Below, piece by piece: positions 1 through 8,188 of a stretch of 64,000 bases of DNA. Source of the stretch: Bradyrhizobium sp. Ai1a-2 (GTDB taxonomy: Bacteria > Pseudomonadota > Alphaproteobacteria > Rhizobiales > Xanthobacteraceae); NCBI RefSeq assembly GCF_000426245.1, contig NZ_AUEZ01000016.1, positions 1-64,000 on the forward strand. The letters are read 5' to 3'. A program made the position numbers and the translations under genes. The notes below the pieces were generated by a model. The model was not told the origin of the DNA. It did no database searches and was given only the letters and a program-made list of their open reading frames with translations. Positions within the stretch are counted from its first letter, which is position 1. Each line of letters opens with the position of its first letter.

Positions 1-40
1 GCCGCGAGAACGCGAACTCACATCCGCTGTTTGACTCAGA

Positions 41-127
41 CGTAGGATGGGTAGAGCGAAGCGAAACCCATCATTCGACCCGCTTGCTCCATCGCGATGG
101 GTTTCGCTTCGCTCTACCCATCCTACG
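41..127. repeat. Intergenic palindromic repeat, family A copy 1
   Basis: Two inverted arms: GTAGGATGGGTAGAGCGAAG on the left and its near-perfect complement on the right, separated by about 25 bases. The same element recurs at 391-476 and 36768-36852. It is non-coding and could fold into a long hairpin. Confidence 0.85.
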
Positions 128-160
128 GACCGTTGTTTGACATTTGAATCAGACCTCACC

Positions 161-240
161 ACGTCATTGCGAGCGGAGCGAAGCAATCCAGCGTGCCGCG
201 TGTGGAGGCATGGATTGCTGCGCTCCGCTCGCAATGACGT
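161..240. repeat. Intergenic palindromic repeat, family B copy 1
   Basis: Inverted arms beginning ACGTCATTGCGAGCGGAGCG and ending in the complement, around a short variable centre. A second copy lies at 48260-48343 between engB and yidC. Confidence 0.85.
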
Positions 241-280
241 GGATAGAGCCGCGCGCTTGTTCCGCGCAGGATGAGGGACT

Positions 281-335
281 AGAGCATGATCCGGAAAAGT
301 GGAAACCGGTTTTCCGAAAAAGATCATGCTCAAAC
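281..335. repeat. Intergenic repeat, family C copy 1
   Basis: Contains AGCATGATCCGGAAAAGTGG, then an AAACCGGTTTTCCG core and AGATCATGCT. Longer versions occur at 12692-12789 and 15404-15520, in the opposite orientation. Confidence 0.8.
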
Positions 336-340
336 AAAGA

Positions 341-385
341 GCTAGAGCGGGATGACGATTCGAAGAAAAGTCATCGCGCTCTAGC
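341..385. repeat. Imperfect inverted repeat between family C and A elements
   Basis: GCTAGAGCGGGATGAC and GTCATCGCGCTCTAGC face each other across a 13-base spacer. No other copy of this exact element was noticed, so its family is unclear. Confidence 0.6.
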
Positions 386-390
386 AGAAT

Positions 391-476
391 CGTAGGATGG
401 GTAGAGCGCAGCGAAACCCATCATCGCGCAGCTTGCTCAATCGCGATGGGTTTCGTTTCGCTCTACCCATCCTGCG
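391..476. repeat. Intergenic palindromic repeat, family A copy 2
   Basis: Same architecture as 41-127, with a few substitutions (GAGCGCAGCG in the left arm, CCTGCG at the right end). It ends 22 bases from the HPr stop codon and fills the 3' flank of that gene. Confidence 0.85.
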
Positions 477-497
477 GAGCAGGCATGGGGACCGCGC

Positions 498-824
498 CTA
501 CGTGCCTTCTTCGTTGAATTTGCTGGCGACGAGTTCGGCGATGGCATCGAGCGCGGCTTCGGCTTCGGGGCCGGTGGCGGAGACGATGACGGAGGTGCCG
601 GGGCCGGCGGCGAGCATCATCAGGCCCATGATCGAGGTGCCGCCGACGGTCTCGCTGCCGCGCGTCACCCAGACCTCGGCCTCGAAGCGCTCGACCATCT
701 GCACGAATTTGGCGGAAGCGCGGGCGTGGAGGCCGCGCTTGTTGACGATCTGGAGTTCACGGGAGGTCGCACCCGCAGGGACGGTCGGGCCGACTTCGTT
801 TTCGCCCGAGCCCTCGGCGCTCAT
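498..824 (-). CDS. ptsH: HPr phosphocarrier protein of the nitrogen-type/regulatory PTS
   Basis: Small phosphocarrier of 108 residues. The phosphorylatable histidine sits in GLHARAS (His33). The regulatory serine region reads GTSIMGLMML (Ser64), the site that HPr kinase modifies in this family. The ATG at 822-824 overlaps the stop of the upstream EIIA gene (ATGA), which decides the start and suggests translational coupling; the open frame extends further upstream but that part is EIIA sequence in another frame. It is the last gene of the chvI-chvG-hprK-EIIA-HPr run. About 20 N-terminal residues precede the conserved HPr fold. No sugar-specific EIIB/EIIC is nearby, so a regulatory role is inferred, as known for alphaproteobacterial PTS systems. 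Confidence 0.93.
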   Translation of the reverse strand: MSAEGSGENEVGPTVPAGATSRELQIVNKRGLHARASAKFVQMVERFEAEVWVTRGSETVGGTSIMGLMMLAAGPGTSVIVSATGPEAEAALDAIAELVASKFNEEGT

Positions 825-1222
825 TTGCCGGCAAGGACGCGACTGGCGATGGTGACGTATTTGCGGCCCGCTTCCTGGGCCATCGCGATCGCGTCCGGCA
901 GCGACCGCTCTTCGCGAACCTTCGCGAGCTTCACCAGCATCGGAAGATTGATGCCCGCGAGCACCTCGACCTTCGGCCTGCTCATACACGAGATCGCGAG
1001 GTTCGACGGCGTGCCGCCGAACATGTCGGTCAGGATCGCAACGCCGTCGCCACTATCGACGCGGTTGACCGCCTCGATGATGTCGCTGCGACATAGATCG
1101 GCGTCGTCTTCGGCTCCGATCGTAATTGCTTCAATTTGTTTCTGTGGGCCCATCACGTGTTCGAGCGCTGCCTTGAACTCGTCGGCAAGGCGCCCGTGGG
1201 TCACAAGCACTAGACCAATCAT
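821..1222 (-). CDS. PTS EIIA component, mannose/fructose (EIIA-Man) type
   Basis: A 133-residue soluble EIIA domain. It starts MIGLVLVTHGRLA, with the phospho-accepting His9 in the THG motif typical of the mannose class, and has the conserved LTDMFGGTPSN segment. The start is the ATG at 1220-1222, preceded by GAGGAG seven bases upstream; an upstream in-frame extension does not match the family. It lies between hprK and ptsH and overlaps ptsH by four bases. In alphaproteobacteria this gene (often called manX or ptsM) takes phosphate from HPr in a regulatory relay and not for sugar uptake. No EIIB/C/D genes are nearby. Confidence 0.92.
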   Translation of the reverse strand: MIGLVLVTHGRLADEFKAALEHVMGPQKQIEAITIGAEDDADLCRSDIIEAVNRVDSGDGVAILTDMFGGTPSNLAISCMSRPKVEVLAGINLPMLVKLAKVREERSLPDAIAMAQEAGRKYVTIASRVLAGK

Positions 1223-1386
1223 CGGAAACTCCTCGCGGGTGCTTCTTGGTGCACCGCACGAACGCGCCACTTTGACCATCCAGAGGCCCCGCGCAAGAGG
1301 GCATCTTGGCTATCTCCCGGAATTTGGGGGCGGAGAAATACGGGTCTGCACCGGTCTATTCAGTGGCCATATTGCGGCTGATATGG

Positions 1387-1878
1387 TTACCCGATTCGCC
1401 CCAAGCAATCGTTCGCCAGATTACGGGAACATGAACTTTCAGTTGTCGTCAACGCTGCGACAACCAGTAGCAGGGGTGAGAAGCCCGTTCCGACGGGGAT
1501 TCGCGGTAACAAAACACCGTTTATCTCGGTTTGTAGCGCTTCCGGCGGCGGCACGCGCTCGGCATCTTCGGCGGCGAGATCGACCACCAGCCCCACGATT
1601 GCCTCATGTGTGGACTCAACGCGGCGGATACCGAGTCCGCGAATCTCGATCAGGCCGGCCAGTTCCGCGACCGGCCGCACCCGCAATTCTTTGCCGGCTG
1701 TGTCGAGATAGACACGGTCATCGCCGACCAGGACGGCCGGCGGAAGCTGTCCCGAGCGGCCGGCGAGGATCAGATCGAAGGCAAGACGCGACTTGCCGGA
1801 ACCGGACGGGCCGCGGATCAGCACCGCGCGTTCTCCCACCAGCACTGCGGATGCATGCACGCTGGCGGTGTGGTTCAT
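1387..1878 (-). CDS. hprK: HPr kinase/phosphorylase, short alphaproteobacterial form
   Basis: This 163-residue protein is only the C-terminal catalytic domain of HPr kinase/phosphorylase; Gram-positive versions are about 310 residues. The P-loop GPSGSGKS is at residues 23-30, and the EIRGLGI segment matches the family's C-terminal signature. It probably phosphorylates the HPr serine encoded two genes downstream. The ATG overlaps the chvG stop by four bases (ATGA at 1875-1878), so it is translationally coupled to the sensor kinase. The 164-base gap to the EIIA gene holds no visible gene. The short form is usual in Rhizobiales and is not a truncation artefact. Confidence 0.92.
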   Translation of the reverse strand: MNHTASVHASAVLVGERAVLIRGPSGSGKSRLAFDLILAGRSGQLPPAVLVGDDRVYLDTAGKELRVRPVAELAGLIEIRGLGIRRVESTHEAIVGLVVDLAAEDAERVPPPEALQTEINGVLLPRIPVGTGFSPLLLVVAALTTTESSCSRNLANDCLGRIG

Positions 1879-3719
1879 AGCTCCGGCAGCCTGACCACGA
1901 AGCGCGCGCCAGATACCGTCGGCTTGCCGTCGACATCGGCGGGACCGGACCGGTTCTCGGCCCAGATGCGTCCGCTGTGCGCTTCGATGATCTGCTTGGA
2001 GATCGACAGTCCCAGTCCGGAATTCTGGCCGAAGCCCTGGTGCGGCCGGTCGGTGTAGAAACGCTCGAAGATGCGCTCGAGTGCGTCCTCGCCGATGCCG
2101 GGGCCGTCGTCGTCGACCACGATCTCGATCTCCGAGCGTACGCGGCGGCAGACGATGCGTACCTTGTCGCCCCGCTGCGAGAACGATTGCGCGTTGGAGA
2201 GCAGGTTGGAGATCACCTGTCCCAGCCGCGAGTCGTGGCCGGGCGCCGCGAAGGTGTCGGTCGGACCGCGGCCCTCGAAGCGGGCTTCGACCGCGACGTC
2301 GTGGCCGAGCTTGGTCTCGTTGGCGACCGTGGTCAGCGTCGTCAGCAGCCGGCGCAGATCGACCGGCGCCATGTCCTGGCGCTGCAGCTCTGCATCGAGC
2401 CGGCTCGCATCGGAGATGTCGGAGATCAGCCGGTCGAGCCGCCTGACGTCGTGCTCGATCACGGCGAGCAGGCGGGAGCGGCTGCTTTCGGTGCGCGCCA
2501 GGGGCAGCGTCTCCACCGCCGAGCGCAGCGACGTCAGCGGGTTCTTCAGCTCATGAGCGACGTCGGCGGCGAACATCTCGATCGCCTCGATCCGGCTGTA
2601 GAGCGCGTTGGTCATGTCGCGCAGCGCGCCGGAGAGATGGCCGATCTCGTCGCGGCGGCGGCTGAAGTCGGGAATCTCGACGCGGGTCTGGATGCGACGG
2701 CGGACCCGCTCGGCGCCGTCGGCAAGCCGGCGCACGGGGCCGGCGATGGTGCTCGCAAGCAAGAGCGACAGCACGATCATCACGGCGGCGGCGACACCGC
2801 CGACCTTGAGGATCGCGAGCCGCTCGGCGGTCACCATCTGGTCGATGTCGTCGCCCTGGGTGGAGAGCATCAACGCGCCATGCACGGCGCGGAAGCGCTG
2901 CACAGGGACGGCCACCGAGACGATCACCTCGCCGCGATCGTTGACGCGCACCATGCTGCTCTTCTGGCCGTTCAGGGACTGCGCGACCTCCTGGTAGCCG
3001 GTGCCGTTCTCCGGGCCGAGCTCGCGGTAGAGCGGGAGGTCGCCGCGGTTCAGCCAGGTGCGGATCGCGATCGTGGTTCGCTCGGCGAATCCCGGCTTCT
3101 CGGCGTTCGGCGGCGGCAGCTCGATCCTGAACACGTCGCCCTTGCCGTAGAGGCTGCGGCTGTCGAGGATCAATCCGCCCTCGCGGTCGAAGATGCGGGC
3201 GCGCGTCTTGGTCGGCGAGATCAATCGCCGCAGCACCGGCGCGACACGTTCGGGATTGATCGGGAAGTCGGAATATTCGTCCGGCACGCCGTAGCTCTCG
3301 CCCGGCTTGAGGTCGAGCAGCCGCTCCGGATCGATGGTGATGGTGTTGGTCTCGACGGTCGCGGAGGCCGCGATGGCGCCGGCGATGATCTCGGCCTGCA
3401 CCAGAAGGCTTTGGGCGCGCGCATCGATCAGGCCGGCGCGGAATTGCGAGAGGTAGAGGATGCTGGCGACGAGCGCGACCAGGCCCGCGAGATTCAGCGA
3501 GACGATGCGGCGGGTCAGGCTCGAGAAGGACAGCGCGAAGAAGAACTGCCCGGCGCGGCTCAGCCAGTCCAGCGGCCGCCAGCGCCTTGCCGTCGCCTTG
3601 TCGGCAAACTGCTCCTGCTCGAGGAGCGCCTGGGCGTCCTCGACGGTTTGGGCCGGGTCGGGCTGCGTTCGATCAAGCACTGGCAGAACTGCCGGTTCGT
3701 TGACGAGGGGTGTTACCAT
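1875..3719 (-). CDS. chvG: Sensor histidine kinase ChvG (ExoS family)
   Basis: A 614-residue membrane histidine kinase. A transmembrane segment spans about residues 71-92, followed by a periplasmic sensing region of about 200 residues and a second membrane segment near 300-325. A HAMP linker then leads to the dimerisation domain with the phospho-accepting His389 in AHELKNPLTSLR. The ATPase boxes are visible: N (SNLLSNAQ), G1 (DDDGPGIG) and G2 (SGLGLSIS). It starts at ATG 3717-3719, 75 bases downstream of the chvI stop. ChvG/ChvI homologues (ExoS/ChvI, BvrS/BvrR) respond to acid and envelope conditions in host-associated alphaproteobacteria. The gene overlaps hprK by four bases, linking the system to the PTS. 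Confidence 0.94.
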   Translation of the reverse strand: MVTPLVNEPAVLPVLDRTQPDPAQTVEDAQALLEQEQFADKATARRWRPLDWLSRAGQFFFALSFSSLTRRIVSLNLAGLVALVASILYLSQFRAGLIDARAQSLLVQAEIIAGAIAASATVETNTITIDPERLLDLKPGESYGVPDEYSDFPINPERVAPVLRRLISPTKTRARIFDREGGLILDSRSLYGKGDVFRIELPPPNAEKPGFAERTTIAIRTWLNRGDLPLYRELGPENGTGYQEVAQSLNGQKSSMVRVNDRGEVIVSVAVPVQRFRAVHGALMLSTQGDDIDQMVTAERLAILKVGGVAAAVMIVLSLLLASTIAGPVRRLADGAERVRRRIQTRVEIPDFSRRRDEIGHLSGALRDMTNALYSRIEAIEMFAADVAHELKNPLTSLRSAVETLPLARTESSRSRLLAVIEHDVRRLDRLISDISDASRLDAELQRQDMAPVDLRRLLTTLTTVANETKLGHDVAVEARFEGRGPTDTFAAPGHDSRLGQVISNLLSNAQSFSQRGDKVRIVCRRVRSEIEIVVDDDGPGIGEDALERIFERFYTDRPHQGFGQNSGLGLSISKQIIEAHSGRIWAENRSGPADVDGKPTVSGARFVVRLPEL

Positions 3720-3794
3720 GCACGCTATTGGGCCCGCACCCTACCCCATAGGTGCGGACCGTGTCAGTTAACAAAGCGGAGCTTTCGCCGCGGA

Positions 3795-4496
3795 TCAGGC
3801 TTCCTTGAAGCGATACCCCACGCCATACAAGGTTTCGATCATTTCGAAATCCTCGTCGACCACCTTGAACTTCTTGCGCAGCCGCTTGATGTGGCTGTCG
3901 ATGGTGCGATCGTCGACATAGACCTGGTCGTCATAGGCGGCGTCCATCAGCGCGTTGCGGCTCTTCACCACGCCGGGCCGTGTCGCCAGTGCCTGCAGGA
4001 TCAAGAATTCGGTGACCGTCAGCGTCACCGGCTCGTTCTTCCAGGTGCAGGTGTGGCGCTCCGGGTCCATCCGGAGCAGGCCGCGATCGAGCGCGCGCGT
4101 ATCCGGCTCCTTCGGAGCGGCGGTCGGATCTTTTGGCTGGCCGCGGCGGAGCACGGCCTTCACGCGCTCGACCAGCAGGCGCTGCGAAAATGGTTTGCGG
4201 ATGAAATCGTCGGCACCCATTTTGAGGCCGAACAATTCGTCGATCTCTTCATCCTTGGAGGTCAGGAAGATCACGGGCAGATCGGATTTTTGTCGGAGCC
4301 GCCGCAGCGTTTCCATGCCGTCCATGCGCGGCATCTTGATATCGAGGATCGCCAGATCGGGTGGCGAGGTGCGGAAGCCGTCGAGTGCCGACGCACCATC
4401 CGTGTATGTCATGATGCGGTAGCCTTCGGCTTCCAACGCGATCGAGACAGAGGTGAGAATGTTGCGGTCGTCGTCGACCAGGGCGATTGTGGGCAT
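3795..4496 (-). CDS. chvI: Response regulator ChvI, OmpR/PhoB class
   Basis: A 233-residue two-domain regulator. The receiver domain starts [10 protein letters not shown], with phospho-acceptor Asp52 in LAILDIKMP and conserved Thr/Lys in LTSKDEE. A C-terminal winged-helix DNA-binding domain ends [13 protein letters not shown]...YGVGYRF, typical of OmpR-type output. The start at 4496 matches the family's [10 protein letters not shown]; the open frame continues 42 codons upstream without resemblance to the family. It is first in the minus-strand operon, with chvG immediately downstream as partner kinase. The 229-base divergent gap to the plus-strand gene at 4726 should contain its promoter. Confidence 0.95.
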   Translation of the reverse strand: MPTIALVDDDRNILTSVSIALEAEGYRIMTYTDGASALDGFRTSPPDLAILDIKMPRMDGMETLRRLRQKSDLPVIFLTSKDEEIDELFGLKMGADDFIRKPFSQRLLVERVKAVLRRGQPKDPTAAPKEPDTRALDRGLLRMDPERHTCTWKNEPVTLTVTEFLILQALATRPGVVKSRNALMDAAYDDQVYVDDRTIDSHIKRLRKKFKVVDEDFEMIETLYGVGYRFKEA

Positions 4497-4725
4497 GAGC
4501 CTGCTTTCAGTTTTCCAGTTGGCTGAAACGGCGAGCATTCCGGTGATGCGCCGCATAATTGGGCTTCGGACTCGGTCAGCGAGCAATGCAAGGTAGGCTG
4601 AAGTGTGACCGAGTTCCGCCAAACGCCTCGCCCCCCGCGAACGCGTCCGACCCGTCTAGAGCCCGTTTACCCGAGAAAAGCCCCGCAGTGCAACCACATG
4701 GCCAGACAAATGCTAGGTAATTTCG

Positions 4726-5460
4726 ATGCAACCGACCGCTGATTTCGACCCCGCCATGCTGGCCCGTTCCCTGCTCCGGAGGAGCCGGCAAGGGGCTTTG
4801 GCGACGCTGATGCCGGGAACCGGCGATCCCTATTGTTCCCTGGTCAACGTTGCCAGCCACCCCGACGGCTCCCCGATCCTGCTGCTTTCCCGCCTGGCGG
4901 TCCATACCAGGAACCTGCTCGCCGACCCCCGGGTGTCGCTGATGCTGGATGAACGGGCCGAAGGCGACCCTTTGGAGGGGTCCCGGATCATGCTGGCCGG
5001 CCGGGCGGAAGAGGCGGCAGGCGATGTCGCAGCCCTCCTGCGCCGCCGCTACCTCGCTGCCCATCCATCCGCGGAAGCCTTTGTAGAATTTAAAGATTTC
5101 TCCTTCTTCCGGATCATTCCCGCCGCCACCCATCTGGTCGCCGGTTTCGGCCGGATCGTCGATCTCAGGCCGGAACAGTTCCTGACCGATCTGGCTGGGA
5201 CCGAGGGGTGGCCGGAGGCTGAAGCTGAGGCCGTCGAGCATATGAACGAGGCTCACCGCGACGCCATCGACCTTTATGCGACCCGGCTGCTGGGCACCGA
5301 AAGCGCCGATTGGCGCTGCATCGGCTGTGATCCCGAGGGCATGGACATGCAGGCAGGCAAGCAGACACTGCGGCTCGAATTTCCAGAGCGCGTGAGGAAC
5401 GCTGAGGAGCTGCGCAAGATGCTGATCAGGCTCGCCGGCGAGGCGGGCGCAAAAGGATAG
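4726..5460 (+). CDS. HugZ-like FMN-binding/pyridoxamine-5'-phosphate oxidase family protein with DUF2470 tail
   Basis: This 244-residue protein has an N-terminal split-barrel domain of the pyridoxamine phosphate oxidase/FMN-binding superfamily (RQGALATLMP, YCSLVNVASHPDGSPILLLSRLAVHT). The C-terminal alpha/beta DUF2470 domain begins around EAVEHMNEAHRDAIDLYA. This arrangement is shared with haem-utilisation protein HugZ and related predicted flavin or haem binders. The MNEAHRDA histidine is a conserved feature of the C-terminal domain. Substrate cannot be read from the sequence; no haem-uptake genes are nearby. AGGTAA lies just upstream of the ATG at 4726. It is transcribed divergently from chvI. 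Confidence 0.82.
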   Translation: MQPTADFDPAMLARSLLRRSRQGALATLMPGTGDPYCSLVNVASHPDGSPILLLSRLAVHTRNLLADPRVSLMLDERAEGDPLEGSRIMLAGRAEEAAGDVAALLRRRYLAAHPSAEAFVEFKDFSFFRIIPAATHLVAGFGRIVDLRPEQFLTDLAGTEGWPEAEAEAVEHMNEAHRDAIDLYATRLLGTESADWRCIGCDPEGMDMQAGKQTLRLEFPERVRNAEELRKMLIRLAGEAGAKG

Positions 5461-6072
5461 GCGCGAGCGGCGCGATGTCCCGTATCGTAGCCAAATGGGG
5501 AGAGTGTGGCCGTCAACGCAGTTTGCATCATGCTTCTTATGCGTAACCGCGCGGAACGTTCGCGCGCGGTGAGCATTCTTAGAGGTTGTCCAAATTCGAT
5601 TCGAATTCGATGATGGCTTGTTGGCGTCGAGTACGGTTGTGCAATCAATTCTCATTGTCGATTGGATCGTGCAATCCAACTGCAACGGCATTGCCAGCGA
5701 CAAGGACGATGCCTCATTACCCCAACCGCATATCGGGTATTCTGAGCGCTGATGGACAACCACGCCGTGCGTCCGATGGCATTAATTGTGCATCGCAAAG
5801 ATGTCGTCCCTGGCGTTCATCGCGGCGGATCGTCGCGCGATCCATGGACAGAAAAGCAGCCTTGCGCTGCAGCAAGTGCTTGAACCACATGGGAGCGGAT
5901 GCCTTGGAATAAACCAAAATTCGGGGACTAGCTTGGCAAGCTCTGATTGCCCCATTATGAGGTCGCTGGACCGGGGCCTTCGGGCTATATTTGTTGTTGG
6001 AAAAGGTCACCGCGACTGACGCGCGTTAGCGACATTCGCGCGATGGGAAACGCGGGTTCGAGGAGGTTCTTC
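5461..6072. other. Long non-coding leader region upstream of pckA
   Basis: About 610 bases without a supported gene. Short open frames on both strands lack family features or ribosome binding sites. The palindrome TCGAATTCGA lies at 5601-5610. The 3' end carries the pckA ribosome binding site AGGAGG (6061-6066). The region presumably holds the pckA promoter, but no convincing -35/-10 pair was found by eye. Confidence 0.5.
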
Positions 6073-7659
6073 GTGCAAAACACGGGTGTGTACAACGGTG
6101 CCTTTAAGCGCGTGCATTGGAATCTTCGCGCGCCGCAGCTCTATCAATATTCGCTTGCGGCAGGCGAAGCCGTGCTCTCGGCCGATGGCGCGCTCTGTGC
6201 GGACACCGGTGAATTCACCGGCCGCAGCCCGAAGGACAAGTTCACCGTTCGCGACGCGACCACGGACAAGAGCATGTGGTGGGCTGGCAACCAGTCGATC
6301 ACCTCCGAGCAGTTCGAAGCGCTCTATCAGGATTTCCTCAAGCACGCCGAAGGCAAGACGCTGTTCGCGCAGGATCTCTATGGTGGCGCCGATCCGACCT
6401 ATCGGATCAAGACACGCGTGTTCACCGAGCTCGCCTGGCATTCGCTGTTCATTCGCACGCTCCTGATCCGCCCTGAGGCGATCGAGCTTTCGAGCTTCGT
6501 GCCCGAGCTCACGATCATCGACATGCCGAGCTTCCGCGCCGATCCCAAACGTCACGGCGTGCGCTCGGAGAATGTTGTCGCGATCGATTTCGCCCGCAAG
6601 ATCGTCCTGATCGGCGGGTCTTATTATGCCGGCGAGATGAAGAAGTCGGTCTTCACCACGCTCAACTATTACCTGCCCGCGCGCGACGTGATGCCGATGC
6701 ACTGCTCGGCCAATGTCGGCTCAAACGGCGACACCGCGATTTTCTTCGGCCTCTCCGGCACCGGCAAGACGACGCTATCGGCCGATCCCAACCGCACGTT
6801 GATCGGCGACGACGAGCATGGCTGGGGTCCGGACGGCGTCTTCAACTTCGAAGGCGGCTGCTACGCCAAGTGCATCAAGCTGTCGAAGGAAGCCGAGCCT
6901 CAGATCTTCGCCGCGAGCAAGCGCTTCGGCGCGGTGCTCGAGAACTGCGTGCTCGACGAGGATACCCGCGAGGTGGACTTCGACGACGGCTCGAAGACCG
7001 AGAATACCCGTTCCGCCTATCCGCTCGACTTCATTCCCAACGCCTCGCGCACCGGCCGCGCGCCGCATCCGAAGAATGTCGTGATGCTGGCGGCTGATGC
7101 CTTCGGCGTGCTGCCGCCGATCGCGAAGCTTTCGCCGGCGCAGGCGATGTATCACTTCCTGTCCGGCTACACCGCGAAGGTCGCCGGCACCGAGCGCGGC
7201 CTCGGCTCCGAGCCGCAGCCGGAATTCTCCACCTGCTTCGGCTCGCCGTTCCTGCCGCTCGATCCTTCCGTCTATGGCAACATGCTGCGCGACCTCATCG
7301 CCCAGCACAATGTCGATTGCTGGCTGGTCAACACCGGCTGGACCGGCGGCAAGTATGGCGTTGGCTCGCGCATGCCGATCAAGGTCACGCGCGCGCTGCT
7401 CACCGCGGCACTCGATGGCAGCTTACGCAATGTCGAATTCCGCACCGACGAATATTTCGGCTTCGCGGTGCCGACCGCGCTGCCGGGTGTGCCGAGCGAG
7501 ATCCTCAATCCGGTAAACACCTGGAAGGACAAGGTCGAGTTCGACAAGACCGCCCGCGCATTGGTCGGCATGTTCCAGAAGAACTTCGCCAAGTTCGAGA
7601 GCAAGGTCGACGCCGATGTTCGCGCCGCAGCGCCGGACGTGAAGCTCGCGGCTGAATAG
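6073..7659 (+). CDS. pckA: Phosphoenolpyruvate carboxykinase (ATP)
   Basis: Converts oxaloacetate and ATP to phosphoenolpyruvate, the first committed step of gluconeogenesis during growth on dicarboxylates. The P-loop [11 protein letters not shown] (residues 226-236), the metal-binding DDEHGWG and the LVNTGWTGG segment are all present. I place the start at GTG 6073, because AGGAGG ends six bases upstream and translation [11 protein letters not shown] matches the family's N-terminus. This gives 528 residues. Related rhizobial proteins are near 537, and the difference seems to be a missing stretch between NGAF and VHWNL. An in-frame ATG at 6043 would add ten residues but has no ribosome site. 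A strong terminator follows. Confidence 0.96.
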   Translation: MQNTGVYNGAFKRVHWNLRAPQLYQYSLAAGEAVLSADGALCADTGEFTGRSPKDKFTVRDATTDKSMWWAGNQSITSEQFEALYQDFLKHAEGKTLFAQDLYGGADPTYRIKTRVFTELAWHSLFIRTLLIRPEAIELSSFVPELTIIDMPSFRADPKRHGVRSENVVAIDFARKIVLIGGSYYAGEMKKSVFTTLNYYLPARDVMPMHCSANVGSNGDTAIFFGLSGTGKTTLSADPNRTLIGDDEHGWGPDGVFNFEGGCYAKCIKLSKEAEPQIFAASKRFGAVLENCVLDEDTREVDFDDGSKTENTRSAYPLDFIPNASRTGRAPHPKNVVMLAADAFGVLPPIAKLSPAQAMYHFLSGYTAKVAGTERGLGSEPQPEFSTCFGSPFLPLDPSVYGNMLRDLIAQHNVDCWLVNTGWTGGKYGVGSRMPIKVTRALLTAALDGSLRNVEFRTDEYFGFAVPTALPGVPSEILNPVNTWKDKVEFDKTARALVGMFQKNFAKFESKVDADVRAAAPDVKLAAE

Positions 7660-7680
7660 CTCCGCAAATTTTTGCGAATG

Positions 7681-7709
7681 AAAGGGCGACCCTCGGGTCG
7701 CCCTTTTTT
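7681..7709 (+). terminator. Rho-independent terminator of pckA
   Basis: AAAGGGCGACC and GGTCGCCCTTT form an 11-bp GC-rich stem with a 4-base CTCG loop, followed by a T run ending at 7709. It starts 22 bases after the pckA stop codon. Confidence 0.93.
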
Positions 7710-7822
7710 ATTCCGCAACATGTCTGCGGCGCAGACAGCAATATCCGGAAACACTTCGCAACAGCCTGTTAACCGAGCCCGCCCGTAACTCGCGCACCCC
7801 TATTCTTCGACCGGAGCGCGCG

Positions 7823-8188
7823 ATGGGCGACATCATGAGCATTCTTCAGAGCACCTACGCGTCCGCATCGCTCTCGACGCCCTCGAGCACGCCCTACGTC
7901 AATGTCGATCCGGCGAGCTATCAGGGCACCTGGGACGGCGCTTACTCGAACGGTCAGAAATTCCAGTTCAGCATTTCGCAGGTGAACGGATTCCGCGCGC
8001 AGGTGAAATACCAGAGCGGCGCGACCGTCCAGTATCAGCAGGTGCTGATCAAGGACAATTCGTTCCGGATCGGCGACACCAAGTTCACACTCGCCTCGCA
8101 AGGCAATGCGCAGGTGAAGAACGTCATCACCGATCCCGTTTCGGGCAACACATCGCTCATCACCGGCAACGCGACGCAGGATACCTAA
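7823..8188 (+). CDS. Conserved hypothetical protein
   Basis: This 121-residue protein begins with a Ser/Thr-rich stretch (about residues 10-25). It continues as a beta-rich domain (YQGTWDGAYSNGQKFQFSISQVNGFRAQVKYQ, given here only as a region of residues 33-64). It ends in Asn/Thr-rich sequence. No signal peptide or membrane segment is visible. GGAG lies six bases before ATG 7823; an alternative ATG at 7835 (MSILQS) has a poorer ribosome site. The body recalls small secreted or lipid-binding beta-barrel proteins, but I do not recognise a named family. It converges with the arginase gene, overlapping its stop by four bases on the other strand. Confidence 0.7.
   Translation: MGDIMSILQSTYASASLSTPSSTPYVNVDPASYQGTWDGAYSNGQKFQFSISQVNGFRAQVKYQSGATVQYQQVLIKDNSFRIGDTKFTLASQGNAQVKNVITDPVSGNTSLITGNATQDT

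Noticed and set aside
47..395. Overlapping short open frames in the first 400 bases
   Set aside because: They are translations of palindromic repeats, so similarity to other hypothetical proteins would be spurious.
1977..4526. Plus-strand open frame of 849 codons antisense to chvG and chvI
   Set aside because: It is an antisense shadow of high-GC genes: Arg/His/Asp-rich, no family features, and the minus strand carries unmistakable kinase and regulator motifs.
5586..6010. Short frames on both strands upstream of pckA
   Set aside because: They have no ribosome site or family resemblance and lie in a region expected to be the pckA promoter and leader.
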